Part shown: one piece after another, positions 1 to 9,179 of the stretch | How positions within the stretch are numbered: the stretch's first letter is position 1 | Layout of the letters: each line of letters begins with the position of its first letter | From: Chryseosolibacter sp044507775 | GTDB taxonomy: Bacteria > Bacteroidota > Bacteroidia > Cytophagales > Cyclobacteriaceae | Direction: 5' to 3' | DNA: 64,000 nt | Assembly (NCBI GenBank): GCA_044507775.1 | Contig: JBIQIY010000010.1 | Span: 1-64,000 of the forward strand | The notes under the pieces: model-generated | Told to the model about the DNA's origin: nothing | Seen by the model: only the letters and a program-made list of their open reading frames with translations | Databases searched by the model: none | Translations under genes and position numbers: made by a program

Positions 1-21
1 ATAGGTTTAGGTTTAGGTAAC

Positions 22-50
22 AAAAAAGCTCCGGGACGCGGAGCTTTTTT
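22..50. terminator. Rho-independent terminator of an upstream gene
   Basis: A GC-rich stem (GCTCC / GGAGC) with a seven-base loop is preceded by six A and followed by six T, so it could end transcription in either direction. It probably closes a gene that lies before the window and insulates msrB. Confidence 0.8.
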
Positions 51-122
51 GCTTTCTAGCCGTCGCCGGTTTAAACTTTTCTGTTTCCCGCAAGGTTATA
101 ACCTTGTACCAATAGAAGCTTT

Positions 123-623
123 ATGGTCAAGAAGTCAAGTGCACTGATAATCATTGCGTCACTGGTATTACTAATGCCGGCGTGTTCGCAAAATGAATCA
201 AAAAAAATGGCATCTATGAACAAGGAACCGAAAATCCAAAAGACTGAACAGGAGTGGAAAAAAGAGTTGACCTCGCAGCAGTACTATGTGCTGCGGGAAA
301 AGGGCACTGAACGCGCCTTCACCGGGGAGTACTGGGACAATCATGAAGATGGCGTGTATTATTGTGCTGCGTGTCACCAAAAGCTCTTTACGTCGGACAC
401 GAAATTTGAATCCGGTACCGGGTGGCCAAGTTTTTACAAACCGGTTAGCGACACGGCTGTCGCCATCAACATAGACCGTTCTTTAGGCATGGTGCGCGAA
501 GAGGTTGTCTGTAGCAACTGCGGAGGCCACCTCGGTCACGTCTTTCCGGATGGACCCAAGCCCACAGGTTTGCGCTATTGCCTGAACTCGGCATCGCTTG
601 CCTTCCAAAAGGAAGGTCAATAG
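123..623 (+). CDS. msrB: Peptide-methionine (R)-S-oxide reductase MsrB, lipoprotein form
   Basis: MsrB reduces the R-sulfoxide of methionine in oxidised proteins. Residues 1-21 form a short lipoprotein-like signal (KKSS, a hydrophobic stretch, then LMPAC), so the enzyme is probably anchored in the cell envelope rather than cytosolic. The SelR domain spans about residues 42-162. It has both zinc-binding pairs (CAAC near 77 and CSNC near 125), the GTGWPSF motif, the GGHLGHVF motif and the catalytic cysteine in RYCLNSAS. Length is normal for a single-domain MsrB plus a leader. The gene stands alone between two terminators. An exported MsrB fits repair of envelope proteins; the lipidation is inferred from the lipobox only. 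Confidence 0.93.
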   Translation: MVKKSSALIIIASLVLLMPACSQNESKKMASMNKEPKIQKTEQEWKKELTSQQYYVLREKGTERAFTGEYWDNHEDGVYYCAACHQKLFTSDTKFESGTGWPSFYKPVSDTAVAINIDRSLGMVREEVVCSNCGGHLGHVFPDGPKPTGLRYCLNSASLAFQKEGQ

Positions 624-654
624 ACTTCGATTCCAGCATTTGCAAGTATAAGAA

Positions 655-683
655 GGGGGCATCCGGAAGGATGTCCCCTTTTA
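655..683. terminator. Bidirectional terminator between msrB and the methyltransferase
   Basis: GGGGGCATCC and GGATGTCCCC pair around a GGAA-type loop, followed by TTTTATTT on the plus strand. It lies between two convergent genes and can serve msrB; on the minus strand it also follows the methyltransferase. Confidence 0.75.
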
Positions 684-694
684 TTTGGTCAGAA

Positions 695-1531
695 TCAATC
701 GTTTGCTTTTCCCCTCCCTCCGTCTTTTCGGAACGCGATGAGTTCCTTCGTGATGATATAATTGAAGGGAAAGAAGTTCAGACTCGCCTCCTTCAACATC
801 GACAGGTTATTGAACTTCGTGTGGCTATACCGGAAGGTTTTTGTAAGCTTGAATGGCTCCAGGTAGCTCATCAATTTTTTGTGAGTCATGTGATTGAGCT
901 CCTTGTATTCCGTCAGCAGATCCTTGCTGCCAACAAGTTTCTGATTGTTTTGCTCAATGAGCGTATATACATACTTCTGAGGAAGAAATTGTACCCACGG
1001 TATCTTGATCGCGCGCTGAAGATGCGAGGCATGCGGACCTTCCCATGGTGGATAACTGAAAAAGATAGTTCCTCCTTTCTTAAGATTTATGTTGATGAGT
1101 ATGTTGAGGATCTCGGGAATCCACTCTTCACGGATGTGCTCGATCACGTCGTTGAGCATAATAAAGTCATACTCTTTTTCTACCGGAGATTCGATAATGT
1201 TCCTCAGTTCAAACCGCACGTCAGGGATGCCGTGCTTGCGGTTTAGCTCCTGCGCTACCATAATGTGGTTGGGATCCAGATCGAAGCCGTCCACGCGCGC
1301 CTTCATCTCCTGGGCAAGCCAGAGGGAAGTATTGCCCATCCCGCACCCGAAATCGAGCACATCCTTGCCATTCAGATCAAAATTTTTCTTCAGGATCTCT
1401 TTGTCGAGATACAAATGTGAATTGCGACTGAGGAAGTTTTTCTCGGCGTACTCAAGCCCTTCCTTCAGTCTGGCCGAATCCAGTATTGGAGGCTCCTTGG
1501 CCAGTACCTCCAGGGTAAATGTATTATTCAT
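695..1531 (-). CDS. Class I SAM-dependent methyltransferase
   Basis: The 278-residue protein has a Rossmann-type methyltransferase core. The glycine-rich SAM site VLDFGCGMGN lies near residue 57, an acidic residue follows at the end of strand 2 (GFDLDP), and the post-II motif MLNDVIEHI sits near 125. This resembles UbiG/COG2227-like enzymes of cell-surface and lipid biosynthesis clusters, but nothing nearby names the substrate. It is monocistronic and convergent with msrB. The start ATG at 1531 was kept because no better one lies upstream. The substrate is unknown. Confidence 0.8.
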   Translation of the reverse strand: MNNTFTLEVLAKEPPILDSARLKEGLEYAEKNFLSRNSHLYLDKEILKKNFDLNGKDVLDFGCGMGNTSLWLAQEMKARVDGFDLDPNHIMVAQELNRKHGIPDVRFELRNIIESPVEKEYDFIMLNDVIEHIREEWIPEILNILININLKKGGTIFFSYPPWEGPHASHLQRAIKIPWVQFLPQKYVYTLIEQNNQKLVGSKDLLTEYKELNHMTHKKLMSYLEPFKLTKTFRYSHTKFNNLSMLKEASLNFFPFNYIITKELIAFRKDGGRGKAND

Positions 1532-1723
1532 ATGTTAGTTTGTAGTTATCAGCACACTTCGTTCCGCGCAGGCCGGTCCCGTCGGAGACACCACCTATGG
1601 CCGGGATATATTCATGGGTTTGGATCAGGCATTTCTATTTCCCGACTTGATCATTTGCCGGAGAAATAGGAATTCTGTTAATCATTATTTGTACCTTTTA
1701 CTTACTAAAACCATACCTGCTAT

Positions 1724-2581
1724 ATGTGCCGACTCCTAGCCTATATGGGCACGCCGATTGTCATCGACAAGCTTTTATATCAGCCAAAAAACTCCCTGGT
1801 AAATCAAAGCATAAGCGCAAGGGAGATCGAAGAGCCCTTGAATGGAGACGGTTTTGGCATTGGATGGTATGTTCCGGAACTACATCATGAACCGGTGACC
1901 TTCGTTTCTGTGAATCCAGCCTGGAGTAACCGGAACCTGCGCAACCTTGCACCGAAGATCCGCACCGAGTGCCTGATCGCCCACGTGCGCGCCGCAAGCG
2001 TTGGCGAGGTATCGGAAAGTAACTGCCACCCCTTTCAATACAAGAATTTGTTGATGATGCACAACGGGGGTGTTGAGAATTTTTCTCGAATCAAGCGCAG
2101 AGTCCGGGAACCCTTGTCCGATGAACTGTACAACTGGATAAAAGGGCAAACTGATTCTGAGCATCTTTTTGCTTTTCTGCTCAATCACCTGTTCTCTAAC
2201 GGACATACCCTGGTGACGCCCGAGACTGTCATGGATGCTTTTGAAAAGATGTTCACGGACCTGAAGAAAATGATGGAAGAACACGAAATCCGTGAGCCTG
2301 CCTATCTCAACATGATGGTGACCAATGGAAAATTTTTTGTGGCGACCCGATACATTACTGATCCATCCCAGGAACCGCTCACGTTGTATCATTCCGAGGG
2401 TGGTCGTTACGTGGTCGAAGATGGCATCAGTTACATGGTTGCGCCAAAAGATGATGATCAGGCAGTTCTGGTAGTTTCCGAGAAGCTGACGGAGGAAAGC
2501 CATTGGACACCGATTCCGCCCAATCACTTTGTCGTCGTCGAGAACTCCCTCAATGTACGCGTAAGACCAATCAAAGCATAG
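1724..2581 (+). CDS. Class II glutamine amidotransferase (EgtC/YafJ-like)
   Basis: The protein begins MCRLLAYMG, so Cys2 becomes the N-terminal nucleophile after removal of Met, as in Ntn-type amidotransferases. NGDGFGIGWY near residue 41, the AHVRAAS segment near 88 and the HNGGVENF segment near 118 are the conserved glutamine-site motifs of the EgtC/YafJ family. At 285 residues it consists of the glutaminase domain alone, with no synthetase domain. Family members hydrolyse gamma-glutamyl amides; EgtC acts in ergothioneine synthesis, but no egt genes are present here, so the substrate is open. Confidence 0.85.
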   Translation: MCRLLAYMGTPIVIDKLLYQPKNSLVNQSISAREIEEPLNGDGFGIGWYVPELHHEPVTFVSVNPAWSNRNLRNLAPKIRTECLIAHVRAASVGEVSESNCHPFQYKNLLMMHNGGVENFSRIKRRVREPLSDELYNWIKGQTDSEHLFAFLLNHLFSNGHTLVTPETVMDAFEKMFTDLKKMMEEHEIREPAYLNMMVTNGKFFVATRYITDPSQEPLTLYHSEGGRYVVEDGISYMVAPKDDDQAVLVVSEKLTEESHWTPIPPNHFVVVENSLNVRVRPIKA

Positions 2582-2682
2582 AGGCCACTGGCTGAGCCCG
2601 CCTGTGAACAAGTTGCACGCGGAGCTGAGACGGGACGAGGATAATTTCTGAAGAAAGAGTACTTTCGTGCAAATTTTTTTCA

Positions 2683-3879
2683 GTGCAAAAGGATGTAGCG
2701 ATCATTGGCGGTGGCATTGTAGGGCTGGCAACCGCCCTCAAAATTCTCAGGAAAAACCCCTCGCTTAAGGTTCTGGTCGTCGAGAAAGAGGATCAGCTTG
2801 CAAAACACCAGACAGGAAATAACAGTGGTGTAATCCATTCCGGATTGTATTACAGACCGGGGAGTCTGAAAGCCAGGAACTGTATTGATGGTTATCATCA
2901 ACTCATCACTTTTTGCCGCGAGCAGGATGTCCCCTTTGAATTATGTGGCAAGATCGTCGTTGCTACGGAAGACCGCGAACTGCCGCTTCTCAAAAACCTG
3001 TTTGAACGCGGACAGCAGAACGGGTTGACTGGTTTGCAGATGCTCGGGCCTGACGGACTTCGTGATTACGAACCTCATGTGAAAGGTGTCGCGGGCTTTT
3101 TTGTACCCCAGACCGGGATCGTGGATTACAAAATTGTGGCGGGAAAATATGGCGAGCAGATCCGGCAACTGGGTGGCGAGATTGTGCTGGGTGAAAAAGT
3201 CATCAGAATTTCGACCGGGTCGGGATCGGCAAGAATAGAGACCGATCGGTCTGAGTGGTCTGCGCGGGTAGTTGTAAATTGCGCCGGGTTGTATTCCGAT
3301 AAGGTCGCGCAGCTTGTATCCAGCAACATGAATGTCCGGATCATTCCCTTCCGAGGAGAATATTATAAACTTAAGGCGGACCGTGAGCACCTTGTACGGA
3401 ATCTTATCTATCCTGTTCCCGATCCTAATTTTCCTTTCCTTGGCGTGCATTTCACCCGGATGATGCGTGGCGGAGTTGAAGCAGGGCCGAATGCGGTTCT
3501 GGCCTTCAGCCGCGAGGGATACAAGAAGTCAAATATCAACCTCGGCGAGTTGGCGGAGACCCTGCGATGGCCCGGCTTTCAAAAAGTGGCAGGGAAATAT
3601 TGGCGGACTGGTATGGGAGAAATGTACCGGTCATTTTCGAAGAGCGCTTTTACCAGAGCGCTGCAGAAGTTGATTCCCGAGATCCGCGAATCGGATCTCG
3701 TTGAAGGAGGGGCAGGTGTTCGGGCGCAGGCGTGCGATCGCACAGGTGGCCTGGTTGACGATTTTCTTATCATTGAAGAAACACAAGTCGTCAACGTATG
3801 CAACGCGCCTTCTCCTGCGGCAACGTCGTCGTTGTCAATCGGCGATTCGGTTGCCCGCCTGGCCTTGGCTAAACTCTAG
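2683..3879 (+). CDS. lhgO: L-2-hydroxyglutarate oxidase
   Basis: This FAD-dependent enzyme of the DAO fold oxidises L-2-hydroxyglutarate to 2-oxoglutarate. The N-terminal dinucleotide site IIGGGIVGLATA (residues 7-18) is intact, followed by the family blocks HQTGNNSGVIHSGLYY and FRGEYYKL and the C-terminal GGAGVRAQACD motif. Length (398) matches LhgO. The start appears to be GTG at 2683, because the next in-frame ATG would cut into the FAD site; no strong ribosome-binding site is visible before it. It follows the amidotransferase by 101 bases and precedes a convergent gene. Confidence 0.9.
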   Translation: MQKDVAIIGGGIVGLATALKILRKNPSLKVLVVEKEDQLAKHQTGNNSGVIHSGLYYRPGSLKARNCIDGYHQLITFCREQDVPFELCGKIVVATEDRELPLLKNLFERGQQNGLTGLQMLGPDGLRDYEPHVKGVAGFFVPQTGIVDYKIVAGKYGEQIRQLGGEIVLGEKVIRISTGSGSARIETDRSEWSARVVVNCAGLYSDKVAQLVSSNMNVRIIPFRGEYYKLKADREHLVRNLIYPVPDPNFPFLGVHFTRMMRGGVEAGPNAVLAFSREGYKKSNINLGELAETLRWPGFQKVAGKYWRTGMGEMYRSFSKSAFTRALQKLIPEIRESDLVEGGAGVRAQACDRTGGLVDDFLIIEETQVVNVCNAPSPAATSSLSIGDSVARLALAKL

Positions 3880-3893
3880 GAGGACAGATTAAA

Positions 3894-5051
3894 TTAATAG
3901 GTAGGAAATTCCGGATCAATCTCGCGAGCCCAGGCAAGAACTCCCCCCTTGAGGTTGTACAGGTTCGTGAACCCGTGATTCTTTTCAAGCCACAGCAGCA
4001 TATCACCGCTCCTTTTTCCACTCCGGCAATGGATCACCACCTTTTTGTCGCGGGCGATCTTGTCCACACTGTTGGGAACATCGGACATTGGAATCAATTC
4101 TCCATTTAGATTGCAAATGTCGTATTCGTGCGGCTCCCGGACATCGATCAGTTGAAAATCGGCGTTCGAATCCATCAGCTCCTTTAACTCCTGTACGGTG
4201 ACTTCTTTCATGGAAAGTGGTTTATCTTCCAAAGATTTGTTATTCCCGGCACTTATGCCACAAAAATCTTCATAATCCACCAGACCGGTGATTTTTGTCC
4301 GCATTTGATGATTCTTGATCCGGATCAACGTTTGTTGCATGGTGGATGCATCGAGGATCAGCAGCCTGTCGACAAGTGGCTCCCCTGTCCTGGTGATAAT
4401 CTTGATCGCTTCAGTTGCCTGGATACATCCCATCATGCCGGGCAGGACGCCGAGAACGCCGGCCTGCTCGCAATTGGGAACGCTGTCAGGTGATGGTGGT
4501 TCCGGAAACAGGTCGCGGTAGTTTGCGCTAAAGGTTCCGTCTGCGCTCCTGAAGTTGAAAACAGCCACCTGGCCTTCGAACTCCAGAATCGAGGCATAAA
4601 TAAATGGTTTATCCAGCAATACGCACGCATCGTTGATCAGGTAGCGCGTGGGGAAGTTATCCGTACCGTCGATGACGACGTCGTGACGAGCGATAATCTC
4701 CAGGGCGTTGTCTGTTGAGAGGCGGTTCGGCAAAGGTTCCAGGGCGATGTGAGGATTGAGCAGGGCAAGACGCGCTGCCGCTGCCTCGGCTTTGTTCTGG
4801 CCGACATCGGAAGTCGTATATATGACCTGTCTTTGAAGGTTCGAAATTTCCAGCCTGTCGCTGTCGATTACGCCGATCCGTCCCACGCCGGCAGCGGCAA
4901 GATAGAGCAGAGCGGGGCATCCAAGGCCGCCCGCGCCCACTACCAGGACGCTGGAATTTCGCAGCTTCAGCTGTTTTACAACGCCAAAATCCTGTAACAC
5001 CAGGTGCCTGCTGTAGCGTTGAAGTTCCGCGCTTGTCAGTTTTTCTGTCAT
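3894..5051 (-). CDS. ThiF/MoeB-type adenylyltransferase with C-terminal rhodanese domain
   Basis: Residues 1-250 are a ThiF/MoeB/HesA E1-like domain with the ATP site VLVVGAGGLGCPALLYLAAA and DGTDNFPTRYLINDACV. Residues 285-385 are a rhodanese domain with the active-site loop HCRSGKRSG. Such fusions (MoeZ-like) adenylate a ThiS/MoaD-type carrier and load it with sulfur. The zinc cysteine pair common in MoeB (a CxxC before LFPEPP) is replaced by NYRDLFPEPP, so the metal site is apparently lost. The start at 5051 (MTEKLTSAELQ) was chosen over the ATG at 5120, which would overlap metZ. Clustering with metZ suggests a sulfur-trafficking role in methionine, thiamine or molybdopterin synthesis; which carrier it serves is not shown. 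Confidence 0.85.
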   Translation of the reverse strand: MTEKLTSAELQRYSRHLVLQDFGVVKQLKLRNSSVLVVGAGGLGCPALLYLAAAGVGRIGVIDSDRLEISNLQRQVIYTTSDVGQNKAEAAAARLALLNPHIALEPLPNRLSTDNALEIIARHDVVIDGTDNFPTRYLINDACVLLDKPFIYASILEFEGQVAVFNFRSADGTFSANYRDLFPEPPSPDSVPNCEQAGVLGVLPGMMGCIQATEAIKIITRTGEPLVDRLLILDASTMQQTLIRIKNHQMRTKITGLVDYEDFCGISAGNNKSLEDKPLSMKEVTVQELKELMDSNADFQLIDVREPHEYDICNLNGELIPMSDVPNSVDKIARDKKVVIHCRSGKRSGDMLLWLEKNHGFTNLYNLKGGVLAWAREIDPEFPTY

Positions 5052-5088
5052 ACCATTGTTCGAGCAGCCGAATCTGTCGCTGCATTCT

Positions 5089-6285
5089 TTATTTCCCTGC
5101 GATCGCCCGGTCAATGTCATCCATGATATCCTGGATATTTTCCAGTCCCGCCGAGACCCTGATGAGCCCGGGCGTGATGCCTACAGCTGCGCGCTCTTCA
5201 TCCGTAAGCTTTGAATGAGTTGTTGACGCCGGGTGAATGGCAATTGTGCGTGTATCCCCGAGGTTAGGCGTATGGGAGATCATTTGAAGTGAGTCAAGGA
5301 AACGCCGGCCCTGACTCAATCCTCCTTTCAGCTCAAAGCTAACGATTCCTCCGCCTAGTCTCATCTGTTTTTTTGCCAGCGCGAACTGCGGATGCGAGGG
5401 GAGCATCGGATACCGCACACTGGCGACCTGCGGATGGCTCTCGAGGAATCGTGCGATTTCAAAAGCGTTTTGGCAGTGGCGGTCCATTCTTACCGCCAGT
5501 GTTTCCAGGCTCTTGGACAGCAGCCAGGCGTTGAAGGCTGACATCGACGGGCCCGTATGCCGCGCAAAAAACTTTATTTCCTTGATCAGTTCTTTTTTTC
5601 CCAGCACCGCTCCTCCCAGAATCCGGCCCTGACCGTCAATAAACTTGGTAGCGGAGTGCGTCACGAGGTGAGCACCCCATTTAGCGGGGTTCTGAAGATA
5701 CGGAGTAGCAAAGCAGTTGTCCACGTTGAGGATGACATTCTTCTTCGCGGCGAGTTTCCCCAGCCACTCGAGGTCGATAAGATCGAGAGCCGGATTCGAG
5801 GGGGTCTCCACGAAGATCATGCGCGTGTTGGGGAGTATTTTTTCCTCCCATGTTTCCGGAGCTGTAACATCCGCGTATGTGTGACTGATGCCAAATCGCG
5901 GAAAGATGGTATTCAGGATCTGATGCGTCGAGCCGAACACGGAACGGCACGCCAGCACGTGATCTCCGGATTTCAGCAGTGCTGCCATGCTCGTGTACAT
6001 GGCGGCCATGCCCGAGGCAGTTGCTATGCCTTCTTCCGTTCCCTCGAGTTTGCAAAGCTTTTCAATGAATTCGTTCGTATTTGGGTTTGAGTACCGGCTG
6101 TAAATATTTCCCGCAAGCTCGTCCGCGAACATGGCGCGTGCCTGCTCGGCATCATTGAAAACAAAGCTTGAAGTCAGGTATAAGGGTACCGAGTGCTCGC
6201 GGTCAGCGGTTCGTCCCGACTGGGTGCGGATGGCATCGGTTTCTGAATAACCATTTTGTTTCCGCGGTGATTGTTCTTCGTTCAT
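5089..6285 (-). CDS. metZ: O-succinylhomoserine sulfhydrylase (Cys/Met metabolism PLP enzyme)
   Basis: A gamma-family PLP enzyme of 398 residues. It carries the PLP-phosphate segment SRYSNPN, the GMAAMYTSM segment, VDNCFATPYLQNP and the PLP lysine in THSATKFIDGQGR. The SATKFIDGQGR form is typical of MetZ, which makes homocysteine directly from an activated homoserine and sulfide. Cystathionine gamma-synthase or lyase activity cannot be excluded from sequence. It sits 37 bases upstream of the ThiF/rhodanese gene in the same orientation, so the two are probably co-transcribed, and 41 bases after an OsmC gene. Confidence 0.87.
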   Translation of the reverse strand: MNEEQSPRKQNGYSETDAIRTQSGRTADREHSVPLYLTSSFVFNDAEQARAMFADELAGNIYSRYSNPNTNEFIEKLCKLEGTEEGIATASGMAAMYTSMAALLKSGDHVLACRSVFGSTHQILNTIFPRFGISHTYADVTAPETWEEKILPNTRMIFVETPSNPALDLIDLEWLGKLAAKKNVILNVDNCFATPYLQNPAKWGAHLVTHSATKFIDGQGRILGGAVLGKKELIKEIKFFARHTGPSMSAFNAWLLSKSLETLAVRMDRHCQNAFEIARFLESHPQVASVRYPMLPSHPQFALAKKQMRLGGGIVSFELKGGLSQGRRFLDSLQMISHTPNLGDTRTIAIHPASTTHSKLTDEERAAVGITPGLIRVSAGLENIQDIMDDIDRAIAGK

Positions 6286-6326
6286 ATAAATTGATGTACT
6301 CCGTTTTTTGTGGTGTTTGTGTGTTG

Positions 6327-6764
6327 TCAGTCGCCGGCGTCCGCCGGAAGAATTTCAAAACTATGAGTAATCTTCGCGCCCGCCTTTTCGAGCGTTTGCG
6401 ATACGGAGCAATATTTTTCAATTGAGAGGTTGATCGCCTTCTCGACTTTGTCGGGATCGAGGTCGCCGAAAAATCTGAAGTGCGCGTGTACCGCCACATA
6501 GAGAGAGGGAACCGCATCCTTTTCGCGTTCCCCGGTTACGGTGATCTTCATGTTCTTCAGATCCTGGCGCTGTTTTTTCAAAATATTTATAATGTCGATG
6601 GCGCTGCACCCTCCCATTGCCGCGAGTAGCATCTGCATGGGGCGCATCCCCTCGTTGCCACCACCGATGCCCGGAGACGCATCAAGGTGTACAGTGTTTC
6701 CATTTTCATTTGTAGCAGAAAAATGAAACGCGTCATTCAATCGATTGAGCTCTATTTTATTCAT
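6327..6764 (-). CDS. OsmC/Ohr-family protein
   Basis: A small (145-residue) OsmC-fold protein with the two characteristic cysteines, one in LAAMGGCSAID near residue 54 and one in EKYCSVSQTL near 122. In this family the pair acts as a thiol peroxidase against organic hydroperoxides. It is more like the YhfA/OsmC branch than Ohr. Its start overlaps the last bases of the symporter gene upstream by 8 nt, and metZ follows, so it may be part of a sulfur-linked operon. Confidence 0.85.
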   Translation of the reverse strand: MNKIELNRLNDAFHFSATNENGNTVHLDASPGIGGGNEGMRPMQMLLAAMGGCSAIDIINILKKQRQDLKNMKITVTGEREKDAVPSLYVAVHAHFRFFGDLDPDKVEKAINLSIEKYCSVSQTLEKAGAKITHSFEILPADAGD

Positions 6765-8142
6765 AACTTTTTCTTGTTGGCCAGATCAGGCTACCGCCGA
6801 TCATGGCGGCGATACTCACGAGTGTCGCTGGAACCAGAGCCGGCCAGGTTGTTCCATAAGATTCAAAGATAATCCATGTGACCATACCAAGCACCATCGA
6901 CAGCAGCGCGGCCGTGCTGCTGGATCTTCGCCAGTACAGCCCGAAGAGCAGCGGCGCAAATAACGAGACCAGACTCAGGATCGATGACTCCCCTACGAGT
7001 TCGTAAATATTGGAACGCACCATGGCCATGACCGTTGCAAAGACACTGAAAATGAGCACGCACACTCGCGTGAGGAGAAGGAACTGACGATCCGAAAAAC
7101 CGTGCCGCGTCAGGGGCTTGATGAAGTTTTCGGAAAGAATGGATGCCGGCGCAAGTATGGCTGAGCTGGTGGTGCTCATGATCGCTGATAGCAGCGAACC
7201 GAAAAAAAGTATCTGGATCGGCATACTCATTTGTGTCAGCACCATGTTCGGTAGCACCAGTTGCGTATCTCCTGCTATCTGGTCAGGATACAGGTATCGC
7301 ACGCAGAGACAAATAAATAGCGGGAGCATGGCGATTGTCAGGTAGAGCACAGAGGCTACATAGCACGACCATACGGCAACCGCGGGCGAGCGCGATGACA
7401 TGGCGCGCTGGAATACATCCTGCGACGGGATGGAACCAAGTCCGAGCACCGACCAGGCAGCGAGCCAGCCGACGACTTCACGCAAGTTGAATGATGGAAG
7501 GAACTGAAAGTTCTCGGTGGGAACAGATGCAAGCACCTCTCCGACACCGCCTGCCTTAATGGCCAGTGAGATGGCCAGGACGAGGAGACCGGCGATGATG
7601 ATGATCGTTTGAATGAAGTCTGTGATGCTGATCGCCCACATGCCGCCGATGAAAGTGTAAAGCGTGACAACGGCGGCACTGATGACGATACCCTGCCCGA
7701 GGGTAACGCCGGCGACCACGCTCATGATCAACCCCATGGCTACTAGTTGTGCAGCGATGTATCCGAGGTATGGAGGTGCAAGAAAAAGACTGGCCACGAG
7801 TTCCGTAGTTTTTCCGTAGCGCACCTTAAAGAAGTCGCCAAGCGTAAGAAGCCTGAGGTTGTAAAGCCGGCGGGCGAAAAACATTCCGAAGAGAAACAGG
7901 CAGAGCGCGGCGCCAAACGGATCTTCAATTACATGGTAGAGGCCACCCTTCAGAAATTCCGACGAGGCGCCAAAAACCGTCTCCGACCCAAACCAGGTGG
8001 CGAATAATGCGGACGCCCCGAGCCAGAGGGGAAGACTGCGACCGGCGAGCATGTAGTCCTTGGAGGTTGCGACCTTGCGCGATGCCCAGAATCCAACGAG
8101 AATCGTCAGAAGCAGGTAGGCGATGATTGCGGTCAGTAACAA
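6757..8142 (-). CDS. Sodium:solute symporter family transporter
   Basis: A 461-residue membrane protein with about 12-13 hydrophobic helices, belonging to the SSS family of Na+-coupled symporters. The GSETVFGASSEFLKGGLYHV region near residue 53, RRLYNLRLLTLGDFFKVRYG and the TSSAILAPASIL segment in the second inverted repeat are family-like. The start appears to be TTG at 8142, since no ATG lies upstream before the previous gene. The substrate is unknown; proline, pantothenate and sugar transporters share this fold. Confidence 0.85.
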   Translation of the reverse strand: MLLTAIIAYLLLTILVGFWASRKVATSKDYMLAGRSLPLWLGASALFATWFGSETVFGASSEFLKGGLYHVIEDPFGAALCLFLFGMFFARRLYNLRLLTLGDFFKVRYGKTTELVASLFLAPPYLGYIAAQLVAMGLIMSVVAGVTLGQGIVISAAVVTLYTFIGGMWAISITDFIQTIIIIAGLLVLAISLAIKAGGVGEVLASVPTENFQFLPSFNLREVVGWLAAWSVLGLGSIPSQDVFQRAMSSRSPAVAVWSCYVASVLYLTIAMLPLFICLCVRYLYPDQIAGDTQLVLPNMVLTQMSMPIQILFFGSLLSAIMSTTSSAILAPASILSENFIKPLTRHGFSDRQFLLLTRVCVLIFSVFATVMAMVRSNIYELVGESSILSLVSLFAPLLFGLYWRRSSSTAALLSMVLGMVTWIIFESYGTTWPALVPATLVSIAAMIGGSLIWPTRKSYE

Positions 8143-8194
8143 TTTAAACGGCTTGTGTCAAAAGGGGTTAAAAGTAAACAACATGACGTTGTTT

Positions 8195-9163
8195 TCAAGA
8201 GCGATCCTGCTTTTTTCGCTTTAGCTGGAACGTACGGGTGATGTTAAATCCAAAATGAATATCCCCGTTGCTGAAGTCCCCTTCCGTTTCCGTGATGAAC
8301 GCGCGTTCGGTCAGCCCCGTCGTATTGGTAAATACAAGTTGGAATACGTGCCCTCCTGTCTCAATATCGACTCCCAGGCCGAAGGTATTGAAGTAAGGAT
8401 TTACTTCGGGAACATTCAACCGATGATAATATTCGCCGGTCAGTGCGACGCTCTTAGTTAGCTTGAAGCGTCCACCCGCGCCCAGGGAAAACTGCGTGTT
8501 GTCTTCCAGCCTCTGGTCGACCGCATTCTTATGGATAATCGTCGGCGCAAGCTGGAGCGATAAGCGGGGGCTGAACTTTCGGGCAACCAGAAGCTGGCCA
8601 AGATAAGCAAGCCTGTCTATCCCCTTGAATCCGTCGGGCGCTTGCTCTTTTTTCGGCGACGCCTTGTAGGCAGTTCCAGCGAGGACGGTCATGGTAACGG
8701 GAAAATTGCTAGCGCCACTGCGCTGCCGCGCGAGCTTGTACTTGAGGTATCCATCGACAGTTTTGTCTACCGAGTTCCTTCCGATACTCGCGCAGAGATT
8801 GTCCGTGAATCCGTAGTCGAGTCCAAGGCGTACGTACGCCTCATCAAGGCCAAAGAACTCATAGATACCTTCATTCATGCGGCCAAAGCGGTGCGCAAAA
8901 ATAAACTCGAGGTCTCCCTTCGATTTTGTTTCAATCGAGTGCCCGTTGACCAGGCGCGTTCCTTTAAACGTTGCAAGGGTGTAGTCCGTACTCTCCGGCT
9001 GGCTGCTCTCGAGCTCTTTGAGAAGGTCTTCCTGTGCTGACAAACGCCCGGTCGTTATTAACACCAGCACGACTGAATAAACGATGGCGGAGGTCAGGCG
9101 CCAGGGTGGTGTTGCGCTTCTCCCCTTGCATGTCACAAATCCAGGTATCAAGGTGACGTTCAT
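8195..9163 (-). CDS. DUF5777-type outer-membrane beta-barrel protein
   Basis: A predicted signal peptide (hydrophobic run near residues 26-42, cleaved after LSAQ) leads a barrel rich in alternating strands. The segments FKGTRLVNGHSIE, LEFIFAHRFGRM and DYGFTDNLCASIGRN are characteristic of DUF5777. Members accompany small cytochrome-like proteins in Bacteroidota, and the same arrangement holds here: the cytochrome-like gene ends 16 bases upstream. The role is unknown; it may be an outer-membrane partner for extracytoplasmic redox proteins. Confidence 0.75.
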   Translation of the reverse strand: MNVTLIPGFVTCKGRSATPPWRLTSAIVYSVVLVLITTGRLSAQEDLLKELESSQPESTDYTLATFKGTRLVNGHSIETKSKGDLEFIFAHRFGRMNEGIYEFFGLDEAYVRLGLDYGFTDNLCASIGRNSVDKTVDGYLKYKLARQRSGASNFPVTMTVLAGTAYKASPKKEQAPDGFKGIDRLAYLGQLLVARKFSPRLSLQLAPTIIHKNAVDQRLEDNTQFSLGAGGRFKLTKSVALTGEYYHRLNVPEVNPYFNTFGLGVDIETGGHVFQLVFTNTTGLTERAFITETEGDFSNGDIHFGFNITRTFQLKRKKQDRS

Positions 9164-9179
9164 GGTTACGAATTGATGG